A stretch of DNA of 64,000 bases from Anastrepha obliqua. Its lineage: Eukaryota; Arthropoda; Insecta; Diptera; Tephritidae. Made by a program: the position numbers and the translations under genes. Position 1 is the first letter of the stretch; every line of letters starts with the position of its first letter. Shown piece after piece: positions 52,445 through 63,103 of this stretch. The notes beneath the pieces were generated by a model. It did no database searches. It was given only the letters and a program-made list of their open reading frames with translations, and was not told where the DNA came from. The DNA lies in the NCBI RefSeq assembly GCF_027943255.1, contig NC_072894.1, positions 54,811,601-54,875,600 on the forward strand, read 5' to 3'.

Positions 52445-53330
52445 CCTGTGTTATTTTCAATGTAATAAAATCTAAATTGAAAAAAATTTGGTTTGCCAAA
52501 GGAACAAATAAATGCATATTCAAATGTAAATACATATGTCGATATACCAAAACACTTGTACGCTATGAATTAATTTCGACTCAAAATATTAGTCAGAATT
52601 TTCATCAAATTTGTTTAGGTTTAAATTTACTAAAACGCACATACCAAAATGTGAGAGGTAAATATCAAAATATTAAAGTTACTTTGATTTGAAATGTTGG
52701 CGCATCACCTTTGTTTGAAAATACAAATTGAATAAATTTTCGTTTACCAAGGGAACATAAAAATGCACAAGCAAATGCCTTGCAAAATGCCGTCGGCATT
52801 CGTCAATTTGATTTCATACAGAAACCAAAAACTGAGCAGAGCCAAACAAAGGTGATGAAAAAAAATGATTGAATATTTATTATATGCGCCAACATTTCAA
52901 ATCAAAGTAACTTTAATATTTTGATTTAATTTAAAAAAAATGCATTATAAAACGACCTCTCACATCTTGGTATGTGCATTTTAGTAAATTGAAAACTATA
53001 CAAATTTGATGAAAATTTTTACTAATTTTTTGAGTCGAAATTAATTCATAGAGCATACAAGTGCTTTGGTATTTTGACATATGTATGCATGTAAATATAT
53101 GTATATCAATATATACATACATATGTATATGTATTATGTTAGCTATGTTTGTGCAAAAGTTCAATTGGATCTTCAATTCTTATAGTGTTACATTCTTATA
53201 TGTATGTGCATACGCACTTGCAGGAACCTTGACCTATCTCACGACGCATCGTCTTATCATATTTACATTTGAATATGCATTCATTTGTTCCTTTGCAAAC
53301 GAATTTTTTTTCAATTTAGATTTATTACAT
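52445..53330. repeat. Foldback (long inverted repeat) element
   Basis: The left arm (52445-52705) pairs with the right arm (52887-53105, continuing at 53255-53330 after an intervening CATA-rich insertion) around a central loop of about 180 bp (52706-52886). Matching blocks include GAATTAATTTCGACTCAAAATATT and AACTTTAATATTTTGATTTGAAATG. The frames found in each arm are antisense images of one another, not genes. Confidence 0.85.
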
Positions 53331-53924
53331 GGAATAATATATGTATGTATGCATTTTATAGATAGTGTAAAACTTTGAAATTTAAAATAAATAAAAGAAA
53401 ACTTCAAAGAAACGTATGTATTTGCATATACATATAGTATATTTGTTATTTTTGGACAAAAAGAAAATAGGCATTGTTATACATTTGTTTGAAATAAAAT
53501 TGACCGACAGCATTTTGCAAGGCATTTGAGGCTTACGTTTTTATTTCTGTTCTGTAATTTTTCATCCACATCCTATTGCAGGAGGTATACAAGCATGGTT
53601 TGTATACAAGTTTTGATATTCAAAATAAATAAAAGAATAATTTTAACAAACCCAAGATATCCTCCATATTTACATATTTTATAGGATAAAAAAGCATATT
53701 CGTATGTTACCGTAAGTATGTATATTTGGATTAGTAACAAAATCTGTTTAAACTGTTTCTTACTTCATACATATGTATGTACATGTATACATACACATGT
53801 AAGAAACAATTAAGCAAAAGTTCAATGTACTGAAGCAACCATGACGTACCTCACGTATTGGTATATTGATGCCCTATTGTATGTATGTCCGTACATACAT
53901 ATACATACATTCTCGACTCCCAGC
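53331..53924. other. CATA-rich stretch without a gene
   Basis: Short CATACATATGTATG-like microsatellites and A+T-rich sequence between the foldback element and repeat R2. No coding or RNA gene recognised. Confidence 0.65.
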
Positions 53925-54545
53925 AAAACTATGCTTATTAGTATACACATACATATGTATGTATGTACATACATACAACGGCACACACAAAGCACTGACT
54001 TTATGCCTCTGCACGCGTATGTTTCCAAAGCTAAAATTATAAGCCTAGCGACTGCAAGAACAAAATACATGCATAGGAGCAGTCGCAGCGGTCAGATTTT
54101 TTTAGTCGCAACGACGCTGAAAAATCCAAAATATTCTATAACACTAAGTTCGAGCTCATATGCTCATATGCCCATATGACAATTTTCTCGTCAATTCGAA
54201 AATAGTCAATATTGGAATATTTCGCGTTGAATTATTTGCCAATATTTGGTAAATCTTGAATTTTTGTCAAGTCGAGTGGCCGCGGCTCGTACATATGTAT
54301 GCATCAATATATGTATGTAAATATGTGTTCTAAATTCTCGACAGCAATAGCAAATCGAAATATTTTTTCTGTCGCAAGTGCTCGCAGCCTCATATGCAAG
54401 TATGTCTATGGCAGTTTGTATGCATGTATTTATGTACTATATATGTATGTGTGTTTGCTTTTGCACGTCCATAGGAACGATTTTTCATATGCAGATACAT
54501 ATTTATTTTATTGAGCTGAACGAATATATTGATATTGTAATGACA
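53925..54545 (+). repeat. Dispersed repeat R2, copy 3
   Basis: Same orientation as 25560-26178 and very similar over its right half (shared TCGACAGCAAT.GCAAATCG and CTCGCAGCCTCATATGC blocks). Similarity to copy 1 stops at about 54545, exactly where the truncated LINE starts. Confidence 0.85.
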
Positions 54546-56490
54546 TTAATTGGGATAATTTATTTGCTGAACTTGACACATCTAGTAGTTTTTCTGCGTT
54601 TAAGTCCATTTTGTCTAAACTCTGCTTAGATAACATTCCGCTCAGAAAGAAAAAGCCCTATAAATTGCCCTGGTATTCTAAGTCTCTGAAGAAGCTTAAA
54701 AATCTTAAAAATAATTATTTCAAGAAGTTTAAATCTACGAAGAATCATTTGTACTTCGTTAAATATAAGCAAGCGTTAAAGGATTTCAATGATTTAAATA
54801 AATCTCTCTATAACAGCTATATTACCAATATAGAGTTAAACATTAAAGCGAATCCCAAAATCTTCTGGAAATACATAAAATCTAGAAGGAGTAGTGCCAG
54901 TGTTCCCACTGGTATGTTTTTCGATAATAGCCAAGCGCGAACCCCAACTGAAGCGGCAAACTTGTTTGCTGAATTTTTTAAATCTAATTTTGCTGACGAC
55001 GAACTTGATCGCCCATCCGACTTTTCTTCTGACTTAGATTATGCCCTGAACTTTGGAGGTCTTTGCCTCTCTTCTGAGGATATTAGTAATGCTTTAACTA
55101 AATTGAAATCATCCTCTCAAACTGATGCTGATGGACTTTCAGCAGTTTTGATAAAAAACTGTCCGGCCTTCGTCTATCCCCTGAAAATTATTTTCAACAA
55201 ATCTTTATCGTCGGGGTGTTTTATTGACGCATGGAAACTCTCTTTCATTACGCCCTTCTTTAAGAGTGGCAATAAAAATGACGTTAGAAATTATAGACCT
55301 ATCTCTAAGCTGTCGACTATTTCCAAAATTTTTGAGCATGCGGTCTATGCAAAGCTGAGTTTTGCCGTTAAATCTTTAATTTGCCCTAATCAGCATGGGT
55401 TTATTGCTAACAGATCTACAGTATCTAATCTGGCCATTTTTAGTGAATACTGCATTGATTCTTTGTCCGCTGGCTTCCAGGTTGACTGTATTTACACCGA
55501 CTTTTCGAAAGCCTTCGACAAAGTTTCTCATAGAATCTTAGTTAAAAAATTAGCTAGTCTTGGCTTTCATTCTACATTTCTGCAATGGATAAACTCTTAT
55601 TTGAGCAATAGACGCTGTGTTGTAACAATCGATGGTATTTCATCTACCTCCTTTGCTGCCATCTCAGGTGTTCCGCAAGGAAGTATTTTGGGACCGCTTT
55701 TATTTGTGTTATTTATTAATGACATCAAAAGTTGTTTCACATTTGCTAAATTTTTGCTTTATGCTGATGACCTTAAGATCTTCTCAGCGATCAAGACGCA
55801 AGAGGATGCCACTAAACTTCAAGCCGATATGAATAGGCTTTACTCCTGGTGCCAGATTTCACGACTTTCGCTGAACTTATCTAAGTGCTTCCAAATATCT
55901 TACTCTAAAACATCTAATATTTTGTGCACTAAGTACAGGATCTCGGCATGTGCCCTGCAGTGTGTTAGTGAGTTTAAGGACCTTGGCGTCATCTTCGATA
56001 ACAAATTCTCTTTTAATAACCATATAAATTATATTACTTCTAAATCTTTTTCGATGTTGGGCTTCGTCAGACGGAACGCCACTAAGTTCTCTGATCCCTA
56101 TACCATTAAGTTACTGTATACATCTTTTGTTAGATCTCACTTAGAATATGCTGCTTTTATTTGGAGACCTTGTAGTCAGCAAGCTATTAATAGAATCGAA
56201 CGTGTGCAAAAAATATTTCTCAAATATGCCCTTCGGTCCCTGAATTTTATTGATCCCATGCCATCATATTCTGCTCGTCTCATGCTTATAAGTCTCAAGT
56301 CCTTAGAGATTCGTAGGACTATACTGTGTCTGTCTTTTACTCATAATATTATTACTGGAGTAATTGATTGTCCCTACTTGTTGGAAATGATTCGATTTAA
56401 TGTTCCCCAGCGATCTCTTAGGAACTTCTACCCTTACTATGGGGGAAACTTTAAAACTACGTATGCCAGCAATGCTCCCATTACTTAAAT
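54546..56490 (+). mobile_element. 5'-truncated LINE (jockey-superfamily-like)
   Basis: The element begins within ORF2, after the endonuclease, and runs to its stop at 56488. It is then followed by an AAACCTGAAA-type minisatellite (56490-56612) that may be its 3' tail. No 12-bp-class target duplication could be defined at the ends. The long open frame suggests a fairly young copy. Confidence 0.8.
54611..56488 (+). CDS. LINE ORF2 reverse transcriptase, N-terminally truncated
   Basis: 625 codons without a break. A basic linker (KKPYKLPWYSKSLKKLKN) comes first. RT motifs follow in order: DADGLSAVLIK, FKSGNKNDVRNYRPIS, YTDFSKAFDKVSH (catalytic Asp), ISGVPQGSILGPLLF, and LLYADDLKIF with the catalytic Asp pair at about residue 390. 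A thumb region (SLNLSKCFQISY, LGVIFDNKFSFNNHI) and a His/Cys-poor C terminus complete it. No RNase H is seen, unlike the I-type LINE at 26993. It copies LINE RNA at a nicked target (target-primed reverse transcription). The endonuclease it would need is missing by truncation. Confidence 0.9.
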   Translation: MSKLCLDNIPLRKKKPYKLPWYSKSLKKLKNLKNNYFKKFKSTKNHLYFVKYKQALKDFNDLNKSLYNSYITNIELNIKANPKIFWKYIKSRRSSASVPTGMFFDNSQARTPTEAANLFAEFFKSNFADDELDRPSDFSSDLDYALNFGGLCLSSEDISNALTKLKSSSQTDADGLSAVLIKNCPAFVYPLKIIFNKSLSSGCFIDAWKLSFITPFFKSGNKNDVRNYRPISKLSTISKIFEHAVYAKLSFAVKSLICPNQHGFIANRSTVSNLAIFSEYCIDSLSAGFQVDCIYTDFSKAFDKVSHRILVKKLASLGFHSTFLQWINSYLSNRRCVVTIDGISSTSFAAISGVPQGSILGPLLFVLFINDIKSCFTFAKFLLYADDLKIFSAIKTQEDATKLQADMNRLYSWCQISRLSLNLSKCFQISYSKTSNILCTKYRISACALQCVSEFKDLGVIFDNKFSFNNHINYITSKSFSMLGFVRRNATKFSDPYTIKLLYTSFVRSHLEYAAFIWRPCSQQAINRIERVQKIFLKYALRSLNFIDPMPSYSARLMLISLKSLEIRRTILCLSFTHNIITGVIDCPYLLEMIRFNVPQRSLRNFYPYYGGNFKTTYASNAPIT

Positions 56491-56615
56491 GAAAGAAACC
56501 TGTAAAATAGACTAAAAAATAGAAAAACCTGAAACGGAAAATACCTGTAAAATATATAAATAAAAAAAAACCTGAAATATAGAAAAATGGAAAACCCTGA
56601 AATAAAAGAATAGGT
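56490..56615 (+). repeat. AAACCTGAAA minisatellite
   Basis: Imperfect units of AAAAACCTGAAA with variable spacers, similar to 26577-26690. Located directly after the LINE stop codon. Probably a LINE tail. Confidence 0.7.
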
Positions 56616-56712
56616 ATCATCATATGCAAAAGATAGCTAATAGATTATTAATTACCTGTGTGAACGGCGAATCTCTTTTCTTGGGGGCCCTGGCTTACAA
56701 CCTACTTATAAC

Positions 56713-57839
56713 CTACAGCTTTTTTAATTTATTTTGCATTTTTCTTTCTTTGACATTATTGACCTCATTTCGCAAGAGCCACTTTGCATTCTTGAATAAA
56801 AGGACAGTTAACAGAAAATCTAATAGCTTCTCGCGATGATCTCTACATTCGCCAGATTCTACAAACCAGTCGGGAAATACTTTTTGTGTTTTTTCTTTTA
56901 GAGCGGACAACATTAAACACCTAAGACCTGCAATGTGGGCATATTTTGCGAAGAGCTGACGGTATCGACACACTTCGAAACCCCTGTCTTCAGGATTGAC
57001 AAGCCTTAAATCGCTGTCATCCGTGAAGTTTTTTGATCTTATCAGGGCTTCTAAATGCAACTTCAGCTCCCCTTTTGTTTTCATCATGGCGCGGGTGCAC
57101 TTTTCACATTTTAACTTGCACAGCATTTTCTGGTAAATACCATAGCCTGTGAAGTAACGCTGCACTTGTACCTCAGCTTCATTACTTTCTTCAGCAAAAT
57201 TTAAGTCTTCCACATCAATCTCTTCTAAAACGAGATCGTCATTTCGCTGGTCTCCTACTTCTGTCTCAAGATGACGATCGTCATCATCTGTACAGTTAGA
57301 ACCTTTTTTCTCAAATCTCTGGCGTAAAATTTTCATGGAGATCAGTCGCACAACTATGTATTGAATTTCGTGAGAAAGAAAAGTTTAGAAAAAGTTTTCT
57401 AACGCATCTTGGTTTATTTTCCCGGTGAAAATAAATTTGAGGGAGCTTTGCTCGATAAAAAGTTCCTCGCATAACTTTTGCATCGCTAAAATCGTTATGC
57501 GGAAACCTTCTATGCACTTCACGCGTGCGTTTCCCGGCAACTTGAATGACCGCAAAAAATCTAGATGTTCATTCAATCTATAAATTTGTTTGCTGTCACC
57601 CCGCCTAATCGGACACTTTGAAGGATTTTTCGACTGGAAATTTTTTGCATCCAATTCATCGAAGAGATCATTCATTTTTTTAACGAACATCTGTGTGGGC
57701 TTAGCGCATTTTATCACGTAGTCGTCACTGCCTAATAAATTTTGGGACAAGGCCATGTCGATACCAGAGGCTACCGAATTGCTCAGGACCTGAGTCGCGC
57801 GTGAAACGCTCATTTTTTCCAAAAAACTGGGATATAATA
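56713..57839 (-). pseudogene. P-like (THAP9-type) transposase, C-terminal part
   Basis: Frames 57385-57849 and 56713-57351 encode EKMSVSRATQVLSNSVASG, VKKMNDLFDELDAKN, GNARVKCIEGFRITILAM and then a C-terminal region (CEKCTRAMM, EVCRYRQLFAKYAHI) typical of P-element/THAP9 transposases. The two frames are offset, so at least one shift lies near 57360. The upstream part is separated by the mariner inserted at 57840. P-type transposases use a GTP-dependent RNase-H-fold core; the N-terminal core is largely missing from this locus. Confidence 0.88.
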
Positions 57840-59145
57840 CTGTGGGCAAAAAGTAAGGTGAATTTGGTTGTAAAATGAAAAATCTTTATTTATTCTTGTA
57901 AATCAATTTCATCCCCTTCAAAATAGTCCCCTCTCGATGAAATACACTTATGCCAACGATTTTTCCAATCCCCGAAACATGCCAAATAGTCCATTTCCGG
58001 TATAGCCATCAGTACCTTCTTCGATTCAGCTTTTATCTCCTCAATCTACTCGAAACGCGTTCTCCGGAGTGGTCTCTTGAGTTTTGGGAATATCCAGAAG
58101 TCACCCGGACCCAAATCAGGCGAATACGGTGGTTGCGGAACGATATGCGTGAAATTTTTGGTGAAATGGTCACGAAGAACGAGTGCAGTGTGAGACGGTG
58201 CATTATCGTGTTGCAAAAACCAAGAGTTGTTGGCCCATAATTCTGGTATTTTTAGACGAATTGCTTCACGTAAACGACGCATAATGCTCAAATAATATTC
58301 CTTATTAACAGTTTAGCCAGGTGGAAGGAATTCCTAGTGTACCACACCACGAAAATCGAAAAAAACTGTCGTCATGACCTTTATTTTTGAACGACTTTGA
58401 CGTGCTCTTTTCGGTCTGGCCTCGCCTTTAGCACGATATTCGCTTGATTGGTCGGTTGATTCAGGGTCGTAACCATAAATCCAAGTCTCATCTCCCGTAA
58501 TGATGCATTTGAGCTTGTCCTGATAGTCTGAAAGCATTGTTACACACACATCAACGCGACGACTTTTTTCCAAGAAATTGAGAGTTTTCGGTACCAAACG
58601 AGATTTGACTTTTCGTAGGCCCAAATGGTCTTTTAAAATGGTTTTCACAGATCCTTCTGATATTCCGATCATATCAGTAAGGTCTTTAACAGTCAACCGA
58701 CGATTTTTGAGCACAAACTCCTTCACTTTATTGACGTGTTGGTCATCTGTTGACGTCGATGGTCGTCCGGAGGGCTCCAAGTCATCAACACGTTCTCGAC
58801 CCTCTTTGAAGTCTTTGTACCACTTAAAAACATTTTTCTGCGACATGGTCGAATCACCAAATGCCTTCTGCAACATGCTAAACGTTTCCGCAGACGAAAT
58901 TTCATTCCGCAAACAAAATTTGATGGTACTTCTCTGCTCAATCAAATCAGACATTGTAAAAATCGAAAAATATACTCTTGGTCATTTGGTAAACACAAGC
59001 GTAAATATATTACTGATAATGGCATTCACATGAAAGTTGGCCCAGATGTTATTAACAGTGCTGCCAACTCATGAAGAAATAACTAGAGCGAAATTTTAAT
59101 CCCGCAAAGTTTGACAAATAAATTCACCTTACTTTTTGCCCACAG
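57840..59145 (-). mobile_element. Mariner element inserted in the P-like gene
   Basis: 1,306 bp between TA duplications (57838-57839, 59146-59147). Terminal repeats CTGTGGGCAAAAAGTAAGG match at both ends, in inverted orientation. One transposase gene on the minus strand. The same left end is found as solo fragments in both arms of the large palindrome. Confidence 0.95.
57895..58954 (-). pseudogene. Mariner transposase, DD34D, with three in-frame stops
   Basis: ATG at 58954. Two helix-turn-helix DNA-binding units (residues 1-115: ETFSMLQKAFGDSTMSQ, VKDLTDMIGISEGSVKTIL), catalytic Asp in ITGDETWIY, then after the break Asp in QHDNAPSHTA and Asp in PDLGPGDFW. All blocks stay in one frame, but stop codons interrupt it at about 58334, about 58315 and about 58046. 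The rest of the C terminus is readable down to about 57895. The element could be mobilised only in trans. Confidence 0.92.
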
Positions 59146-59341
59146 TAGTATATGGGCCTCCGTTAGTTTCGGACAAATTTTAAAATGGGGATTCATTTGA
59201 TCTATATCAAACAATTTTTTGATCACCTTGAAGCTTGCCACTCCATCTGATGTTAAGATGTCATATTTCATCAAGGTATTTCGGACGGACTTTATCAAGT
59301 GACAATAATCGAACATGCAAAAAATCTTTGCGTAAGGGGCA
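59146..59341 (-). pseudogene. P-like transposase, middle fragment
   Basis: Between mariner and repeat R1 the minus strand encodes MFDYCHLIKSVRNTL, SFKVIKKLFDID and ICPKLTEAHI, joining across the mariner to the segment at 57839. About 300 residues that should precede CHLIKS in this family are absent, so a deletion accompanied or preceded the R1 insertion. Confidence 0.88.
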
Positions 59342-59672
59342 AGATAGAAATAGAATAATTCAAATTAGAGTTAAAAGCGTGGGATGCATTTTGCTTCACT
59401 TTCATAACCTTCTGTACATAGGTAGTTGCCAATAGAATGATTGTAATATTTACTATATCAAGCATCCCACGCTTTCAACTCTAATTTGAATTATTCTATT
59501 TGTATCTTAATTTTTGTTATAATTCTGTTCTGAGGTAGTTGACTATGACTGATCGTTCGATTTGCTATTACTTCATTATAGGTCTCTTTGTCATTAAAAT
59601 TTATTTTATACTTTTTAGTTCGATTGGCAATAAAAGCGTGTTTTTTAGTTTTTTTAAACTATTTTTTTTTTA
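59342..59672 (+). repeat. Repeat R1, copy 3, complete foldback head
   Basis: The stems 59342-59387 and 59462-59507 pair over 46 bp with two mismatches (each contains AATAGAATAATTCAAATTAG). The loop is about 74 bp, followed by the standard tail to a T-run at 59672. This copy shows the intact hairpin that copies 1 and 2 modify. Confidence 0.9.
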
Positions 59673-60189
59673 ATTGTATTTCATTGCTCCGATAAAAACG
59701 AGCAGCCTGAGCAAATCGTTCGCTACTGCTTGTGATTTCTAAGTCCTCACAGATGTTTTTGTTTTTGGGTACCTGCCGTGTTTCCTCTAGCATGGAATAT
59801 TTTGCGAATTCTTCTAATGTGAGATCATTTGCTACACCTACACCTACTGTACGATTTACGTACACTTTAGTAACGGGCGGGCAAACCCAATCAGAGCCAG
59901 TACTAGGTAAGCGACTTCTAGTAACTGGCTCTAATCTTAAAGATGGAACAGCCCCATCTAAAACTCTAAAACGACTTACTTGCTCTGGACTAAAGTGGCG
60001 CTTACAAACATATAGCCTGTCAGAATCTGCTGGTTGCACGTTGCAAGCCAGGGCCCAACTATTTCGAGCCTCTCCGCGTCGAGGAAATTCGTACAACGTA
60101 TGACCCTTTTCTACCACGCTTCCTATCACGCAACAGCTCCGTTGCTTCTTTGGAATTGTACAGCTGTATGTAGGGTCATCGTCGTGCCC
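59659..60189 (-). pseudogene. P-like THAP gene, exon 2 (second THAP module)
   Basis: The acceptor TTTTAATAG ends at 60190; exon 2 begins GGCACGACGATG and stays open to the R1 insertion. It encodes RSCCVIGS, then YEFPRRGEARNSWALAC, VCKRHFS and a PSLRLEP end, the layout of a THAP zinc-finger DNA-binding domain. The second zinc-binding cysteine is replaced (GS instead of GC), so this module may not fold around zinc. Reading in phase with exon 1 needs no correction. After the domain, about 90 residues of acidic linker run into the R1 insertion. Confidence 0.82.
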
Positions 60190-60924
60190 TATTAAAAAAA
60201 TTTATTTTATAATATAATAATTTATAAACATTTAATAATTTATAAACGTATAATAATTCATAAACATATAATAACATATAACGCATCACTACGAAACGAC
60301 AACACCAAATGACGTAAACATTTTTCTATATTCATATTTTCACCCAATGAAGGTTATAGGCATGTTTTTATGATGGAACTCCCTTCCCACAGCCTCCAGG
60401 CCGCGCCACCACTCTCATTCGTCACTAATAATCGAATATTTGCTTAAATTTAATCTAAAAAATCTTAGTTTTTCCTATTTCCCACTATTTATAGAACCCT
60501 CTAGACTTCATAATCCGCATAAGCTGTTCAACTATGACCCAAATGCAAAGTTCAAAAACGGTTTGAGATAGAAAATTAATAAAAATAATTTTGCTTGATA
60601 TTTTTGATTTTATTCAACAAGGCATAGTAACGGATGCCGGGTATTGTAATATTATGGTTATTAATAAAAAATTATTTTCTATGAAATATATGCACACACA
60701 CATTCAAAAATAATTTAAATTTCTTAACTTCCTCCACTTTCCTGCCTCAAAACACTAATGTTACCAGTTAGCAAACCTCACCCTCAATAAAAACCTATCC
60801 ACCCTAATATTATATCAAATGTATGCAATACATATGTAGGTATGTGTGTTTGATATTCTTGTAGGTTCGCTTTAGCGAAATATAAAAACACACATACCTA
60901 CTTATGTATTGCGCAAAAACTTAC
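60190..60924 (-). other. Predicted intron between THAP exons 1 and 2
   Basis: A GTAAGT donor directly follows exon 1 (from 60924) and TTTTAATAG ends at 60190. Exon 1 leaves one base of a codon and exon 2 supplies two, so the phase matches. The 735-bp intron is A+T-rich, with small (ATAATTTATAAAC)-type repeats near 60205-60265 and no gene. Confidence 0.7.
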
Positions 60925-61153
60925 CTAAACGAAGGGTGGGGATGGCACCCTTTTTCAAACATTGTCCCCCCACAACACATGCTTCAAAATGTTTTACACA
61001 CACAAATGAGTTGTGGGGTGGAAGATGTTCCGTCCTGGCAATATGCAGATTCTGCCTCCATTTTTCCGCTACTATGGGGTCCTGTGGAAAAGAAAACAAC
61101 TTCACTTCATTGTTTTTTAAATTGCACCTGCGCACACGACACGTTCTGCTCAT
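60925..61153 (-). CDS. P-like THAP gene, exon 1 (THAP domain)
   Basis: ATG at 61153. The sequence MSRTCRVRRC gives the first zinc Cys pair; FSFPQDPIVAEKW follows with the family Trp; VCVKHFE supplies the Cys-His pair; and PTLRL matches the conserved Pro-containing end. All four zinc ligands are present. THAP domains bind DNA in the P-element transposase and THAP9. The exon ends in TTTAG before a GTAAGT donor. The region 61160-61438 upstream is A+T-rich and holds no coding frame I can support; it may contain the promoter or the element's end. Confidence 0.85.
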
Positions 61154-61438
61154 TTTGCATTAAAAAAAGTTTAAAAAAATTCGGAAAATCGACAACGAAT
61201 GAAAATTGCGCGACGTCAATCAAAAGTTTTTCTCAAACTAAAGTTCATTAGACTCTTTTGGTTTGACATGGAAATTTTGGCGCAAATTACGCAAAATCAA
61301 TTCAAATTCAAAAATGAATTTTCATGCAAATAAAGAGACAAAAAGCACCTGTAACCTAACTTTGGTACAAAAGGGAAAGTTTCCAAAAAAAATGCTCTTA
61401 ATTCTCAAAGGCTGTTAAATTTCAGCAGTTGAGCATAT

Positions 61439-61930
61439 TTCTGTTAACTTTGGTGAAAAATGTGGCTGTGGTGAACCTCGCGCGCAAAACGAGTGCCCCT
61501 GAAAATTGCTTACTTTCCAGTCATTGAGACTTCTCTATACATTAACGTTCTCTGCATGTGTGCGTGTGAACACATACATAGGTATATACATATGAGGTAA
61601 ATGGTCGTAAAAGATAGTCTAAATATAGATTTACCATGAAAAAAAAGCAAGTAAAATAGTCAAAATGTATCATATCACATATGTTTCCATACATTTTGTA
61701 TAGGAGTCCAGCCAGACCCGAGGTGTACAACCAAAGCTGCAACTTTTTACATCCTTTTTTTCGTCCTGTTCGAGGATACTGTTAAAATAGTAGTATTCAT
61801 ACATCGATAGAAAATTAGGTAGCTACCTAGAAGCACAAGTCGTAAGCTATAAAAGAAATATGTTAAATTCACGTACAAAGTCAAAAAAGGTCTAGCCATA
61901 ACCGGGTGTACAACGGAGGCTTAAAGAAGC
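61439..61930. repeat. Deleted piggyBac-family copy or MITE
   Basis: 61439-61553 matches 42067-41955 in reverse. Near 61718 the strand reads GACCCGAGGTGTACAACC and near 61910 CGGGTGTACAACGGAGGCTTAA, both resembling the left terminus region of piggyBac-like element 1 (40005-40060) in reverse. Together they look like both ends of that family with the transposase removed. No gene inside. Confidence 0.6.
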
Positions 61931-62361
61931 TTGGTACATACATATATAAAACTCTTTTAAATCAGTTAATAACCACGTCCACCCATATAAAGTTAATTTT
62001 CAAAAAGGAAAGAATGTAAAATCTCTGTAATAATTGAAGCAGAATTATTTAAATCTGTTATAATATAAATAATAAACCCAAAAAAGGGAGTTAAACCCAA
62101 TGACGCAAGTAAGATTTTGAAAAAAGCGCGGTACCACGACGACTTAATAAAATTCGCTAAAACTTGGTGCACATTTTGCCTCCAAACTTATTTCGATTCG
62201 ACCAGGGCCACATTTTATATAGCCCGTCAGTCCGTTTTATATTTTAAGGTATACCCATCATTGCCTATGAGTTTGATTTCAATAATTAACCGTCAAAAAT
62301 TTCGGTCTGAACCAAATTTTGCACTTTCTTACTTGCTTTCATTTCTATATATTTTTAACAG
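61931..62361. other. A+T-rich stretch before the orphan exon
   Basis: No supported gene. It ends with a pyrimidine-rich tract and TTTTTAACAG, a plausible splice acceptor for the exon at 62362. Confidence 0.5.
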
Positions 62362-62457
62362 AAAGAATGAATGCGACTGATGTAAATGAGTTAGTTCCTT
62401 GTCCACCTTGGAGTAACAGGGTATCGAAAATGGCTCAACCCAACTTGGATTTTATGG
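62362..62457 (+). CDS. Candidate host-gene exon
   Basis: An acceptor (TTTTTAACAG) precedes, and a strong donor (GGTAAGTATT) follows, a 96-bp segment with an ATG at 62367 and an open frame of 30 codons (MNATDVNELVPCPPWS...). The local composition is less A+T-rich than its surroundings. I do not recognise the protein; no partner exon is visible in the window. It could be the first coding exon of a gene on the plus strand continuing beyond 64000, or a chance arrangement. Confidence 0.4.
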
Positions 62458-63103
62458 GTAAGTATTATTATGTATTATCATTATAACTATCACTAAGACA
62501 AAAGTAGGTATTTGTTTGGTTGGGATTCGATATGGCACTAGATATACTCAATATATATACCACTTCTGGTCCTACTGATGCAACCTAAGAAAGTAAACGG
62601 ATTATTTCACGTAAAATAGTTGCCTAGAATTTCCATTTGCACAGTGCAGATTACATAACTTTGAAGAATTGTATCACTACGGAGACGATTGTTTTCTAAA
62701 AACACCGAAATTGTTCCTTTGTTTCCCTTTGAGAAAAGAACAGAAGAGCGCAGTTTTTCCAGTAAAAAAATGCCTACCCATTTCTTATCTAATTTGTTTT
62801 GAGACATCTTTAGGCGCTGAAAAATGCGGCAGACTGAGGCTATGTTAAAAAATTCCAACTAGCAGAGACAAGTAAGCTTTAAATTTAGTCATTAAGTTTG
62901 GTGTTTACCCACATACAATTTTGCTTAGACAATTAGTTTTTGACAGCGGAAAGTGTTTTGATTTTTGGTGTGAGAAAAATGGCGAAAAACCTAATTTTAG
63001 AACGAGTAATAAAAATATTGAGCTTTCCTCGTCAATTCAATCGCGTTTTGATTGCATTACGGCTTTCTTCAGAAGTGAAATAAGGATTAGTTGCTAAGTG
63101 TTT
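62458..63103. other. Intergenic or intronic stretch without a recognised gene
   Basis: If the exon at 62362-62457 is real this is its intron. A short frame near 62980 (MAKNLILERVIKIL) has no recognisable domain. No repeats of note. Confidence 0.5.

Noticed and set aside
52438..53176. Two small proteins with similar sequence on opposite strands
   Set aside because: They are the two arms of a foldback repeat read from each side.
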